Shown one piece after another: positions 48,679-60,274 of a DNA stretch of 64,000 nt (position 1 is its first letter; each line of letters starts with the position of its first letter). The notes under the pieces are model-generated. The model made no database searches. It was not told the DNA's origin and saw only the letters and a program-made list of their open reading frames with translations. The position numbers were made by a program, and so were the translations under genes. This stretch comes from Rhizophagus irregularis (taxonomy: Eukaryota > Glomeromycota > Glomeromycetes > Glomerales > Glomeraceae), in NCBI RefSeq assembly GCF_026210795.1, contig NC_089445.1, positions 1,550,001 to 1,614,000 on the forward strand. The letters run 5' to 3'.

Positions 48679-50886
48679 CTATGAAGAAACATTTACGTTA
48701 TGAAGTTTATTCATTATTCGGTCGACAATCCTTTCAAGTAATTTTTGTTCATATTCATATTCATCTTTACTTGCTTCTTGGTTATTCTCAATCCATGTAA
48801 TCGAATTTTGTGCTGCATTTTGAAGTTTATTCTTTATATTATCGATTTTCTAAATTCATTTTAAAAATGAGATTATAAATTTGATCAAGTAGTCAAAAAT
48901 TTTAACTAACAAACTGAGAAACTTACTTGAACTACATTAAATAGGTTGTATGCGTAGGATTCGAGGTGATTTTTTACTTCTATACTTTGTGCATATTGTT
49001 TTCTTTCCGCATGATATATTTCAGCTTCAGCAACTGTAATTATTAAGATAGTAATTAAACTTACATTACTGATGATTATTAAAATGTGAATAGTGAAAAT
49101 TGATTCAAACCCATGCGTTCGATTTCTTCCTTCGATAATCGTCCTTTGTCATTAGTGACGGTAATTTTATTTGATATGCCTGTTGTTTTATCAACAGCAG
49201 AAACCTATAATTGATTAGAAAATTAAATTACAATTAATTTAATAAATTACATAATACTTATATAAATACAAACGTTCAAGATGCTATTTGCATCAATATC
49301 AAAGGTAACTTCAATTTGCGGAACACCTCTTGGTGCTGGAGAAATCCCAGTCAAATTGAATGTTCCTAGCAAGTTATTATCTCTTGTTCGAGTACGTTCG
49401 CCTTCATATACTGATATCGATATATAAGGTTGATTATCAGAATACGTAGAAAAAATTTCAGATTTCTTAGTGGGTATTGTAGTATTTCGTTTAATAAGTG
49501 GTGTCATAACACCACCAGCAGTTTCGATACCCAGAGATAAAGGAGCGACATCAAGTAAAAGTAGATCTAGAGTCTTTTCAGAAGTATCACCAGATAAAAT
49601 AGCAGCTTCTACGGCAGCACCATAGGCTGCGGCTTCAGCAGGATTGATAGATTTGTTTGGTTCTTTACCATTAAAGAATTCAGATACCAGTCTTTGAATC
49701 TTAGGAATATAAGTTGAACAACCAACTAAAACAATTTCATGAACTTGACTTTTGTCAATTTTACTATCCCGAAGTACTTTCTCAACAGGTTCCATTGTAG
49801 AACAAAATAGATCTTGACTTAATTCTTCAAATCTGGCACGCGTCAAAGAGGTATAGAAGTCAATACTTTCATAAAGAGAATCAATTTCAATGGAAGCTTT
49901 TATTGATGTTGAAAGTGTACGTTTCGCACGTTCACATGCTGTTCTTAAACGACGGACAGCACGTGCATTCGATGAAATATCTTTTTTAAATTTTCTTTTG
50001 AATTCTTGTACAAAATGATTTACAAGACGATTGTCAAAATCTTCACCACCAAGATGATTATCACCAGCAACAGCTTTTACTTCAAAAATCCCCTCTTCAA
50101 TAGTTAAGAGAGAGACGTTACAAGTACCGCCACCCAAATCAAAGACGAGAACATTTCGTTCTCCAGTAGTTTTCTTATCCAATCCGTAAGCAATAGCCGC
50201 TACAGTTGATCCAGTACGAATGCGAAATGTATTTAAACCGGCAATCAAACTAGCATCTTTTACTGCTTGACGCTGAGAATCATTAAAGTAAGCTGGAACT
50301 GTAATTACAGCATTTTTCACTTGTGTACCAAGGAATGCTTCTACGGTCTCTTTCATTTTCACCAATACCATGGATAAAATTTCTTCGGGTGTGAAATCTA
50401 TCCTTTTTCCTTTATATTCTACATTGATAACTGGGTTGCCATTCTTGTTTATAATCTTGAACGGCCAATGCTAATTATTTTATAAAGATTTCTTAATTGT
50501 CTTATAAATACTAATTTTTAATCAAATAATTTTTTTTTTTTTTAGAACACACCTTCATATCAGATTGAACGTCCTGATCATTGAAATTACGACCAATGAG
50601 ACGAAGAATATTAAATACAGTATTATGAGGATTCATAGCAACTTGATTTTTGGCCGCATCTCCAATAAGAATTTCTGTATCAGTGAAAGCTACATATGAT
50701 GGTGTTGTACGATTACCCTGGTCATTTGCAATAATTTCAACTCCATCATTTTGCCAAACACCAACACAGGAATATGACGTTCCCAAATCAATACCGACTA
50801 TATTTTAAAAGGTTATAACAAGTAAAGAAAAAATATTTGTCGGAAGAGCATTTATATCGAGATATTGTGTACATACCAGCTTTCAT
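48679..50886 (-). CDS. Hsp70-like chaperone, array copy C (six exons, 607 aa)
   Basis: Exons: 50886-50877, 50797-50553, 50470-49274, 49204-49111, 49033-48927 and 48849-48679. The ten-base first exon (ATG AAA GCT G) joins to give [41 protein letters not shown] followed by CN (the Asp of TFD is Asn), and VGCSTYIPK, where most Hsp70s have GGSTRIPK (Gly to Cys and Arg to Tyr). Linker and [19 protein letters not shown], canonical. The lid reads [16 protein letters not shown] and then [20 protein letters not shown], ending NVNVSS without EEVD. First of a four-copy tandem array. Exon-3 DNA and both flanking introns are almost identical to copy E, although copy D lies between them. Confidence 0.92.
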
Positions 50887-51719
50887 GTTTGATGTTTTAC
50901 TATTACATAGGTTAAATCAATATTTATATTAAAAAAAATTGAGTAGATTGAAACATTGCATTTTTGTAATAGGTACGTTCAAGACCTTATTGTTATATAT
51001 CCAATTTAATCAATCTAGCCAATAATCTCGAATCATAGTGTCAAATATTTATTATTGATATTTACAAATAATGTTGTATGATGTTGTAGTAACACTGTTT
51101 TAATATCGATTAGGATATATATAAAGAGCAAAAATATAACTCCCTAATATTGTAACAGGTAACGCTTAATTATAAACAACAATAAAATATTTTGTAACAG
51201 GTGATACGAAATTTCCAAAGTTCATTTTATCTTAATTAAAAAGGCTAGTACCAAATTTAATTTTTTTTTATAAAATTCAAAATAAAAATCTAGATATTCT
51301 TTAAAACTAATACTATTATAGCATGGTTTATAAATGTCATCTGACGTTAATGGTTGATTCATTTCATCCCGATTAGAAATTCTATCCTCTTGTGTTACGT
51401 TAAACATATCAATTACAATACCGACATTAAAGGAAATTATATAACGAATTTCTTTTGGAAACTTCTGCAAGATGAAAGAGAACGACTGGCGTTGGGTTCC
51501 TACTAATAGCTTAATACTAGTTAATCTATCATAATATTAGAGATGTTAAACTGTCGAAAAATGATACCTCTTGTAATAATATTAGTTGTAATTAATCAAA
51601 CATTCCTGACAGTATTTTGATTTTTTTAAAAAAATTTAATACATGCGCGCTTTATTTTGTAATTTTGTCATATTGTCAACGGCCTGTGATAAATCTCTTT
51701 GTCTGTATATTACATTTTT

Positions 51720-52110
51720 AGATGAAGACTACCAAGCAAAACTTACATGGTTTAAAAAGTAAAAAAATTAGTTAAATTTATTATTATTATTATTATTATT
51801 TTAAGGTTTAGTCAAATTTACAGACCTAATTGTAAAATTTCTGAATATGATCATAATCTGCCGTGAGAATGATATTCTCAAGGTTTAATAAATAACTAAA
51901 GTATTGTATCCAAGGAGTTAAATGAGATACCATAATAAATGAGCGACTGAATCCACAGACGATAATAGTAATGTGAATTGTAATATTATTATCCCATATA
52001 CAGCACCAGAGACTTCAGACATATATAGTTTTGGAATTATTTATAGTTTATACCAAACAAAAAACCATTTTGAAATGAATATAGAATTTATTAAAATATG
52101 TTACAACCAT
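51720..52110 (+). pseudogene. protein kinase remnant between Hsp70 copies C and D
   Basis: On the plus strand, 51991-52060 reads IPYTAPETSDIYSFGII and then YSLYQTKNHFEMNIEFIKI, which is kinase subdomains VIII-X (APE ... SDIYSFGIIxxE) with the segment between APE and SDIYSFG deleted. A block at 51805-51850 (gtcaaatttacagacctaattg) corresponds to the altered DFG region and matches 56590-56640 in the next interval. No start; several stops. It sits convergent to copy D, as the intact kinase sits to copy C. Confidence 0.6.
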
Positions 52111-53369
52111 TGAAGGATACTATGTTAGATTAATTGTCCGATCTAAGTAAAGACCAAAAGCAATTTACATAAAGAAATAAAATTTAAATGTATATAAGTC
52201 ATAAGATATTGAGCTGTTACATTAAATCCAGGTGCGACTTATAAAAGTAAACCTTTAATATTGTTTAATCTGTTTAAAAGAAGGCTATTTAATGATTTAA
52301 AAATGAATAGTTTGGCAAGAACAACACTAAAAGTAATTTGTACAATAGTTATTATAATAATTATAGAACAGCGAAAGTAAAATGAGAAACAAGAAAATAA
52401 ATAGTACTTGAGTGAGAGTTGAGACAATTATACTACATTTACACTTATCTGAAACTTTATGAATATTCTTGATTAACTGCTTAAGGAATTGTAACTTGAA
52501 CCCGCCCATGGTCAAAAGCTATTCGATTCATGTTCCACATTCGATCCTGGCCCATTATGGTGAATTACGTAAGGCACACTTTAGCTGCCGAATCAGCCTT
52601 AAAAATAGAGTAACCTCAAAGCCAAAAATAAAATAAATGGTATTGATCCATCAGATGGATTGGTTGGATTACGTTCTTTTGTAGTACATATGACATGAAA
52701 TTTTATTAGCAAGTTTGCAAATTTTTGGTTGTATACGATCTCATTTGGATGCATAGTTGTACTGAGTTATTATAAAGTACGTGATTTATGATCTTTCCTC
52801 GGTACATTATTAAGATCCTGAACTGAAACGTGGACAAATATTATTTTTCTTAGAATGATAGAACTTTTTCGAGACGAACATTAAGATATTTATTATCATA
52901 GTATTTTTAATCGAGACGTTTTTATCATACAACTTGTTTATAAAGAAATAAAGGCTAAGAAATACCCAACCGACTTCTATTTCTAAAAAAAAAAATAATA
53001 ATAATTACGTAATTTCTCTAAAAAAATATGTATTTACTGCATAAAGTAAACCAAACCTCACAAGTATTAAAAATTTTATGTGCTAACAGGTTATAGTTTG
53101 ACAAGAGTCAAGGTTGCAAAATTTACCGTTAATTTAGTGTTAAAGTCCCTCGCAATTAAATCATTCGTTGTACAAGTACAAAAAAATACAATGCAAAATT
53201 AAATTATTTTTCCGCTTCGCTCTAAATAATAAAAAATATAAATATAAAATCGAACTATTTATAAGGTAATTATTCATTCATATTATTACTATCAACTTTT
53301 TATTAAATACAGTATGGACTTCGATTTTATTTTATAATTTAATAAAATATCCTTGAATTACTAGGGAAG

Positions 53370-55760
53370 CTACGAAGAAATATTTACATTACAAAGTTCA
53401 TTCATTATTTGGTCGGTAATCCATTCAAGTAATTTTTGTTCACGTTCACATTCATCTTTACTTGCTTCTTGGTTATTCTCAATCCATGTAATCGAATTTT
53501 TTGTTACATCTTGAAGTTTATTCTTTAAATTATCGATTTTCTAAATTCAAGTTCATTTTAAAAATGAGATTGTAAATTCGATCAAGTAGATAGGACTTTA
53601 ACAACAAAATTGAGAAACTAACTTGAACTACATTAAGTAGGTTGTATGTATAGGATTCCAGGCCATTTTGCACTTCTATTTTTTGCTGATATTGCTTTCT
53701 TTCTGCATGATATTTTTCAGCTTTAAAAACTGTAATTATGAAATAATTGTATGTTATTGAACGGGGCGTCAAAATATCGGCCGAAGGCCGATATAGCCCC
53801 GTTCAATAACAATATTATTATACGTGATATTAGGATTAGTGCGTGTGCTAATATAATTATATTGTCGATCATCATTAAAAATATCGGGCATGATAACAAA
53901 AATATCGGTACAATGAATTCCGCACAATCCTAATGAGCGTGTAATAATTAAAATTAGTATATTATTATTGTATGATTATTAAAATGAGTATTGAAAATTG
54001 ATTCCCCATACGCTCGATTTCTTCCTCCGATAATCGTCCAAAAGTATTAGTGACGTTAATCTTATTTTATCTACCGGTTTCTTTATTAATAGCAGAATCT
54101 ATAATTGATTAAAAAAGTTAAATACAATTAATTTAATTAAATTACATATACTTATATAGATACAAACGTTCAAGAAGCCATTTCCATAAGCATCAAAGGT
54201 AACTTTAATTTGCGGAACACCTCTTGGCGCCGGAGGAATCCCAAACAATTCGAATGATCCTAGCAAATTATTACCACTTGCTCGAGTACATTCTCCTTCA
54301 TATACTTTATTATCACAGCAGGTTGATTATCAGAATACGCAGAAAAATTTCAGATTTCTTGGTAGGAAATATAGTATTACGCTTAATATATCACCACTTG
54401 TAGTCTCAATACCCAGAGACGAATGTTGAAAATCAAGTAAAAGTAGATCTTAATTCTTTTCAGAAGTATCACCAGATAAAATAGCAGCTTGTACAGTAAC
54501 ACAGCTTCAGCAGGATTGATAGATTTTTTGGGTACTTTGTCGTCAAAGAATTCTAATATCATCTTTTGAATCTTAGGAATATACGTTGAACAACCATGAA
54601 AATTTCATGGACTTGGCTTTTATCAATTTTAGCATCTCGCAGTACTTTCTCAACAGGTTCTATTGTAGAGCTGAATAAATCTTTATTCAATTCTTCAAAT
54701 CTGGCACGTGTCAAAGAGGTATAAAAATCAATATCTTCGAAAAGAGAATCAATTACAATGGATAATATTGAAAGTGTACGTTTCGCATGTTCACATGCTG
54801 TTCTTAAACGACTGATAGCACGTGCATTGGAACAAATATCTTTGTTAAATTTTCTTTTGAATTCTTGTACAAAATGATTTACAAGACGATTGTCAAAATC
54901 TTCACCATCAAGATGATTGTCACCAGCAACGGCTATTACTTCAAAAATCCCTTCTTCAATAGTTAAAAGAGAGAAACAAGAACATTACGTTCTCCAGGAG
55001 CTTCGTTATCCAATCCATAAGCAACAGCCGCTGCAGTTGATTAAATAAAGATACGAAGTACATTTAACCGGCAATCAAACCAGCATCTCCTATAGCTTGA
55101 CGTTGAAAATAATTAAAGCAACTGGTACTACTGGTGCTGTAATTGTAATATATATAACTTGTGTACCAAGGAATGCTTCTGCGGTTTCTTTCATTTACCA
55201 ATATCATGGATAAAATTTCTTCGGGCGTGAAATCTACCCTTTTCCCTTTGTATTCTATATCGATGACTAGTTTGTTATTCTTATTTATAACCCTGAATGG
55301 CAAATTCTAATACAATAAATATTTTATATTGTAAAAAATCCTTAGTAAACACTAATTTTCGATCAAAAAAAATATATTTATTTTTTAATGAAATTTTTCA
55401 TTTTATATAGAACATACCTTTATATCAGATGGGACGTTCCCGGTCATCGAAATTACGACCAATGAGATGATGAACACTAAATATAGTATTATGTTGATTC
55501 ATAGAAGCTTGATTTTTGCCGCATCTCCAATAAGAATTTCTGTATCAGTGAAAGCTACATATGATGGTGTTATACGATTATCCTGATCATTTGCAATAAT
55601 TTCAATTCTATCATCATTTTGCCAAACACCGACGCAGAAATATGACGTTCCAAAATCAATACCGACTATAATATAAAAAGTAACAAAGTAAGAAAAAAAA
55701 ATTTTTTTGTCGGACACTTTATGTCAAGATTATACTTATACATACCAGGCTTACCATTCG
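53370..55760 (-). pseudogene. Hsp70-like pseudogene, array copy D
   Basis: The same gene plan as its neighbours can be followed from the N-terminal [17 protein letters not shown] (about 55675) to the lid and the stop at 53370, and all five introns are still recognisable. It is inactive. About 30 bp are missing near 54975, exactly over the DLGGGT phosphate loop, shifting frame. Single-base losses break the frame near 55066 and 55193. Small deletions occur near 54350-54600, including the PxxxxIP segment. The exon-5 to exon-4 intron carries a roughly 190-bp insertion at 53750-53940, listed separately. Decay is moderate, so silencing is later than the first duplications. Confidence 0.9.
53753..53810. 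repeat. 58-bp near-perfect palindrome inserted in a pseudogene intron
   Basis: gttattgaacggggc (53753-53767) pairs exactly with 53796-53810, and inside it atatcggcc-gaa-ggccgatat (53774-53794) is a second perfect stem. Together they could extrude as a cruciform. The sister copies lack this DNA at the same intron, so it is an insertion. The adjoining 53820-53935 carries a weaker inverted pair (attaggattagtgcg and cgcacaatcctaat), and may be the rest of the same small element. Confidence 0.8.
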
Positions 55761-56319
55761 ATTGTATAAATTGTGAGTTTGGGACATTGCATTTTGTGCT
55801 CAAGATCTAAAAAATATAATATGTAGATTATTGTAACATCACATGTTAATACTAAGCCACTCTATTTAAAATTCGTTCAAAACAATCCTTCACAAGGGAA
55901 AAGGTAATAGAAGAATAAAGATAAAAGTACTAAAAATGCAATTTTACAATTTTAAGTTTCCTTCAATGTTTACTTCTAAAATTATTTTTGCATGTAAGGA
56001 ATTACAGAAGAAAAAATGAAGTTAGAGCAAGATTTTTTTAATAAAAATATAATAAAGAAATGGAAATAGAAAAACAACTAAAAAAAATGAAATAAAGACA
56101 TTGACTATAACCATTCATATAACTCATAAATCATAATATGACCTACCTTAAGTTAGATGGGTTGTAACTATGTTAGATGGGTTGAAACGAGTTTTTATAT
56201 TATCATATTGTCTTAGCGTAAGGTAATGTCTAAAAAAAAAAAAAATTTTTTTTAATCGTCGAATTGAAATCCCGTGTATGCTGATCATTTTGGTATTGCA
56301 TAAATTTTACAGTACAATA

Positions 56320-57235
56320 TATTTTTAAAGATTACCAAGCAAGACTTGCGTTGTTACTGTAAAAACACAAAGATAAGAAATGTAATGAATGTAACAAGAT
56401 GAAAAACTTTAAGATGTAAGTTATCATAACGTCACATTTGTTACGAAACGAATTGGATAATCACGGATATAATGTTCAAAAATCCTTTTTTAAATGAACT
56501 GAAAATCAGACGAGAGTTATCTATGACAAATTCAAATTATAGAATATATTTCTGCACGAAATAACCGCGAAAAACATAAAGACAATATGAGGGTTTAGTC
56601 AAATTTGCAGGTCTAATTGCTAAATTTTTGAGTGGAATCATAAACTTCAACAACTAACCGTTAACCTGAGTGTGAGATCGCTCTCAAGATTTAATAATAA
56701 AGAATTTAAAAAGTATTAAATAAGGTACTGTAATAAATATTCTACATAATTGACAAAATTTTATATTGGATATTTATGGTGAAACTAATGTGTTGTTATT
56801 GTGATATTGGTAAATCAGACGATTTTATTATTTCTTATTTGAATAAAAATTATTATTACTTTAGCCGGGTAAGCCGGGCAATGATAGTAGAGATTGAATA
56901 CTAGTGGAAATACTTAACAGAGAAAACACGAATACGCAAATGTAATAAGACTGAATCTATAAATGATAATAGCAAATAGATTCTGATATCATCATGAGAG
57001 TTTATGATAAGTAAAAGACCATTTTGATTGGAATGAATCTCATACGGAACTTACAATTAAAATATATCGACACCAATTATCACAAGTTCACTTGAATGAC
57101 ATGGTGTCAAGACCAATAGCTAAAATAGCTACTTATTTAAGAGATGAAATCTGTAAAACGTGTTACAAGATTGATTTCACAGATATTGGTTCTGTAACAA
57201 CTACCAATTATGAAAGTGAATATTTAAGTGGTATG
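56320..57235 (+). pseudogene. protein kinase remnant between Hsp70 copies D and E
   Basis: The piece at 56590-56640 reads VKFAGLIAKFLSGI, the kinase activation-segment start with the D/F of DFG lost. After an unreadable gap, 57020-57225 gives HFDWNESHTELTIKIYRHQL, VHLNDMVSRPIAKIATYLRD and EICKTCYKIDFTDIGS. RPIAKI...L matches the subdomain XI RPTAxEI...L of kinases and their C-terminal tail. The kinase between APE and this point is lost. It aligns in position with the remnant at 51.7-52.1 kb. Confidence 0.5.
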
Positions 57236-58166
57236 TATTTTTCAATTTGTTTAAGCTAGTGTACTGTATTTTGACACTTTTGAAATGGCTGGCTAGAGCG
57301 ACACTAAAGTAGTTTATACAATAGTTGCTAGTATATATAATTAATATGGAACAGTGAAAGCAATAAAGAGGAACAAGAAAATACATACTTGAGTTGATTA
57401 TTTGATGAATGACTCTTGCTTGATAAACGGCTTTTGACATACTGTACATATATTGTTTAATTAATATTTATTTGAGGCATAGTAGGATGGTTTAAGGGTC
57501 GAATTTGGGTCGAATTACAACATTTGTGAATGATACATTGAAAAATAAAATGATTGTATTGTATACGATCCATTCGGACGCAGAGTTGTGTTGAGAACAG
57601 TTGTTTTATTATAAAACACGTGATTCATGATAGTAAACAGACAAACGTTATACTATGACAACTTTTCCAGACAAACATTAAACCATTTAAGGTATTCGTT
57701 ATCCTACGTTTATAGAGAATTAAAGGCTAAGACTTTTTTCTATTTAGAAAAAAAATTCTACTACATATTTCTAAAATCTAACGAGTATTAAAATTTTATG
57801 AAAATAGTTAGAGTCAAGGATTTAAAATCTAGGAAAATATTTTGCCAGTCTTTCAGGCCGAGTCTTATAATACTAGGAAATTAGTAACCGTCAATTTAGT
57901 GTTAAAGTCCCAGAATGGAGTTTACACGGGCTAAAAGTCCATCATTCGTTGTACAAGTGTAAAAAAAATACAGGACTAATGTATAATCTTCTAACAATAA
58001 AAAATATAAGTTCAAAATAATTAATCACTTATATAATAATCATTCTTTAACTTATTCTTATCAACTTTTTTGTTAAATATAGTACTATGACCTTCGATTT
58101 TATTCAGTATAAGATAAACCGTACTTAATATTCTTGAATTAGGAAAGCTATGAAGAAATATTTATG

Positions 58167-60274
58167 TTATTTAAGTTTATTCATTATTTGGTCGACAGTT
58201 CCTTTAAGTAGTTTTTGTTCACGTTCATATTCATCTTTTCTTGCATCTTGGTTATTCTCAAGCCATGCAACCGATTTTTGTGTTACATCATGAAGTTTAT
58301 TCTTTATATTATCGATATTCTAAATTCAGGTACATTTTAAAAATGAAATTATAAATTATCAAGTAGAGAGAACTTTAATAACAAACTGAGAAACCTACTT
58401 GAGCAACGTTAAGTAAGTTGTATGCATAGGATTCCAAGAAATTTTGTGTTTCTATTTTTTGTGCATATTTTTTTCTTTCTGCATGATATTTTTCGGCTTC
58501 GGTAACTGTAATTATTAAAATAACTTATATTACATATGATTATTAAAACATGAATATTAAAAATGATTCAAACCCATGCGTTCGATTTCTTCTTTTGACA
58601 ATCGTCCTTTGTCATTAGTGACGGTAATCTTATTTGATCTTCCGGTTATTTTATCAACAGCGGAAACCTATAATTGATTAGAAAGTTAAATATAATTAAT
58701 TTAATAAATTATATAATATTTATATATAAATACAAACGTTCAAGATGCCATTTGCATCAAAATCAAAGGTAACTTCAATTTGTGGAACACCTCTTGGTGC
58801 TGGAGAAATCCCAGTCAAATTGAATGTTCCTAGCAAGTTATTATCTCTTGTTCGAGTACGTTCACCTTCATATATTTTAATTGATATACTAGACTGATCA
58901 TCAAGATACGTAGAAAAAATTTCAGATTTCTTAGTGGGTACTGTAGTATTACGTCTAATAAGTGGTGTCATAACACCACCAGCAGTTTCGATACCCAGAG
59001 ATAAAGGAGCGACATCAAGTAAAAATAGATCTTGAATCTTTTCAGAAATATCACCAGATAAAATAGCAGCTTGTACGGCAGCACCATAGGCTGCGGCTTC
59101 AGCAGGATTGATAGATTTGTTTGGTTCTTTACCATTAAAGAATTCAGATACCAGTCTTTGAATCTTAGGAATATAAGTTGAACAACCAACTAAAACAATT
59201 TCATGGACTTGACTTTTGTCAATTTTACTATCCCGAAGTACTTTCTCAACAGGTTCCATTGTAGAACGAAGTAGATCTTGATTTAATTCTTCAAATCTGG
59301 CACGCGTCAAAGAGGTATAGAAATCAATATCTTCATAAAGAGAATCAATTTCAATGGAAGCTTTTATTGATGTTGAAAGTGTACGTTTCGCACGTTCACA
59401 TGCTGTTCTTAAACGACGGACAGCACGTGCATTCGATGAAATATCTTTTTTAAATTTTCTTTTGAATTCTTGTACAAAATGATTTACAAGACGATTGTCA
59501 AAATCTTCACCACCAAGATGATTATCACCAGCAACGGCTTTTACTTCAAAAATTCCCTCTTCAATAATTAAGAGAGAGACATCAAAGGTACCACCACCCA
59601 AATCAAAGAAAAGAACATTTTGTTCTCCAGGAGCTTTGTTATCCAATCCGTAAGCAATAGCCGCTGCAATTGGTCCAGTATAAATGCGAAGTATATTTAA
59701 ACCGGCAATCAAACCAGCATCTTTTATAGCTTGACGTTGAGAATCATTAAAGTAAACTGGTACTGTAATTGTAGCATTATTAACTCGTGTGCCAAGGAAT
59801 GCTTCTGCGGTCTCTTTCATTTTCACCAATACCATGGATAAAATTTCTTCGGGTGTGAAATCTTTTTTTTCTCCTTTATATTCTACATTGATAACTGGTT
59901 TGCCATTCTTGTTTATAATCTTGAACGGCCAATGCTAATTATTTTATAAAGATTTCTTAATTGTCTTATAAATACTAATTTTTAATCAAATAATTTTTTT
60001 TTTTAGAACACACCTTCATATCAGATTGAACGTCCTGATCATTGAAATTACGACCAATGAGACGATGAATACTAAATACAGTATTATTAGGATTCATAGC
60101 AACTTGATTTTTGGCCGCATCTCCAATAAGAATTTCTGTATCAGTGAAAGATACATATGATGGTGTTGTACGATTACCCTGGTCATTTGCAATAATTTCA
60201 ACTCTATCATTTTGCCAAACACCAACACAGGAATATGACGTTCCTAAATCAATGCCGACTGCTTTTCCACTCAT
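58167..60274 (-). CDS. Hsp70-like chaperone, array copy E (five exons, 603 aa)
   Basis: Exons: 60274-60014, 59934-58738, 58667-58574, 58505-58399 and 58319-58167. Unlike its relatives, the start [15 protein letters not shown] is continuous with the first large exon, so the leading intron is absent. NBD is the most canonical of the set: [29 protein letters not shown] with the Asp intact, but it shares VGCSTYIPK with copies C and [23 protein letters not shown]. Lid: [33 protein letters not shown], ending MNKLK with no EEVD and about ten residues shorter than copy C. A palindromic GAATATTC lies 41 bp upstream of the start (60315-60322), which could be half of a heat-shock element. Of the array, this is the best candidate for an active ATPase. 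Confidence 0.93.

Noticed and set aside
58968-59189. Minus-strand 73-aa frame inside Hsp70 copy E
   Set aside because: Shadow of the real Hsp70 frame in another reading frame.
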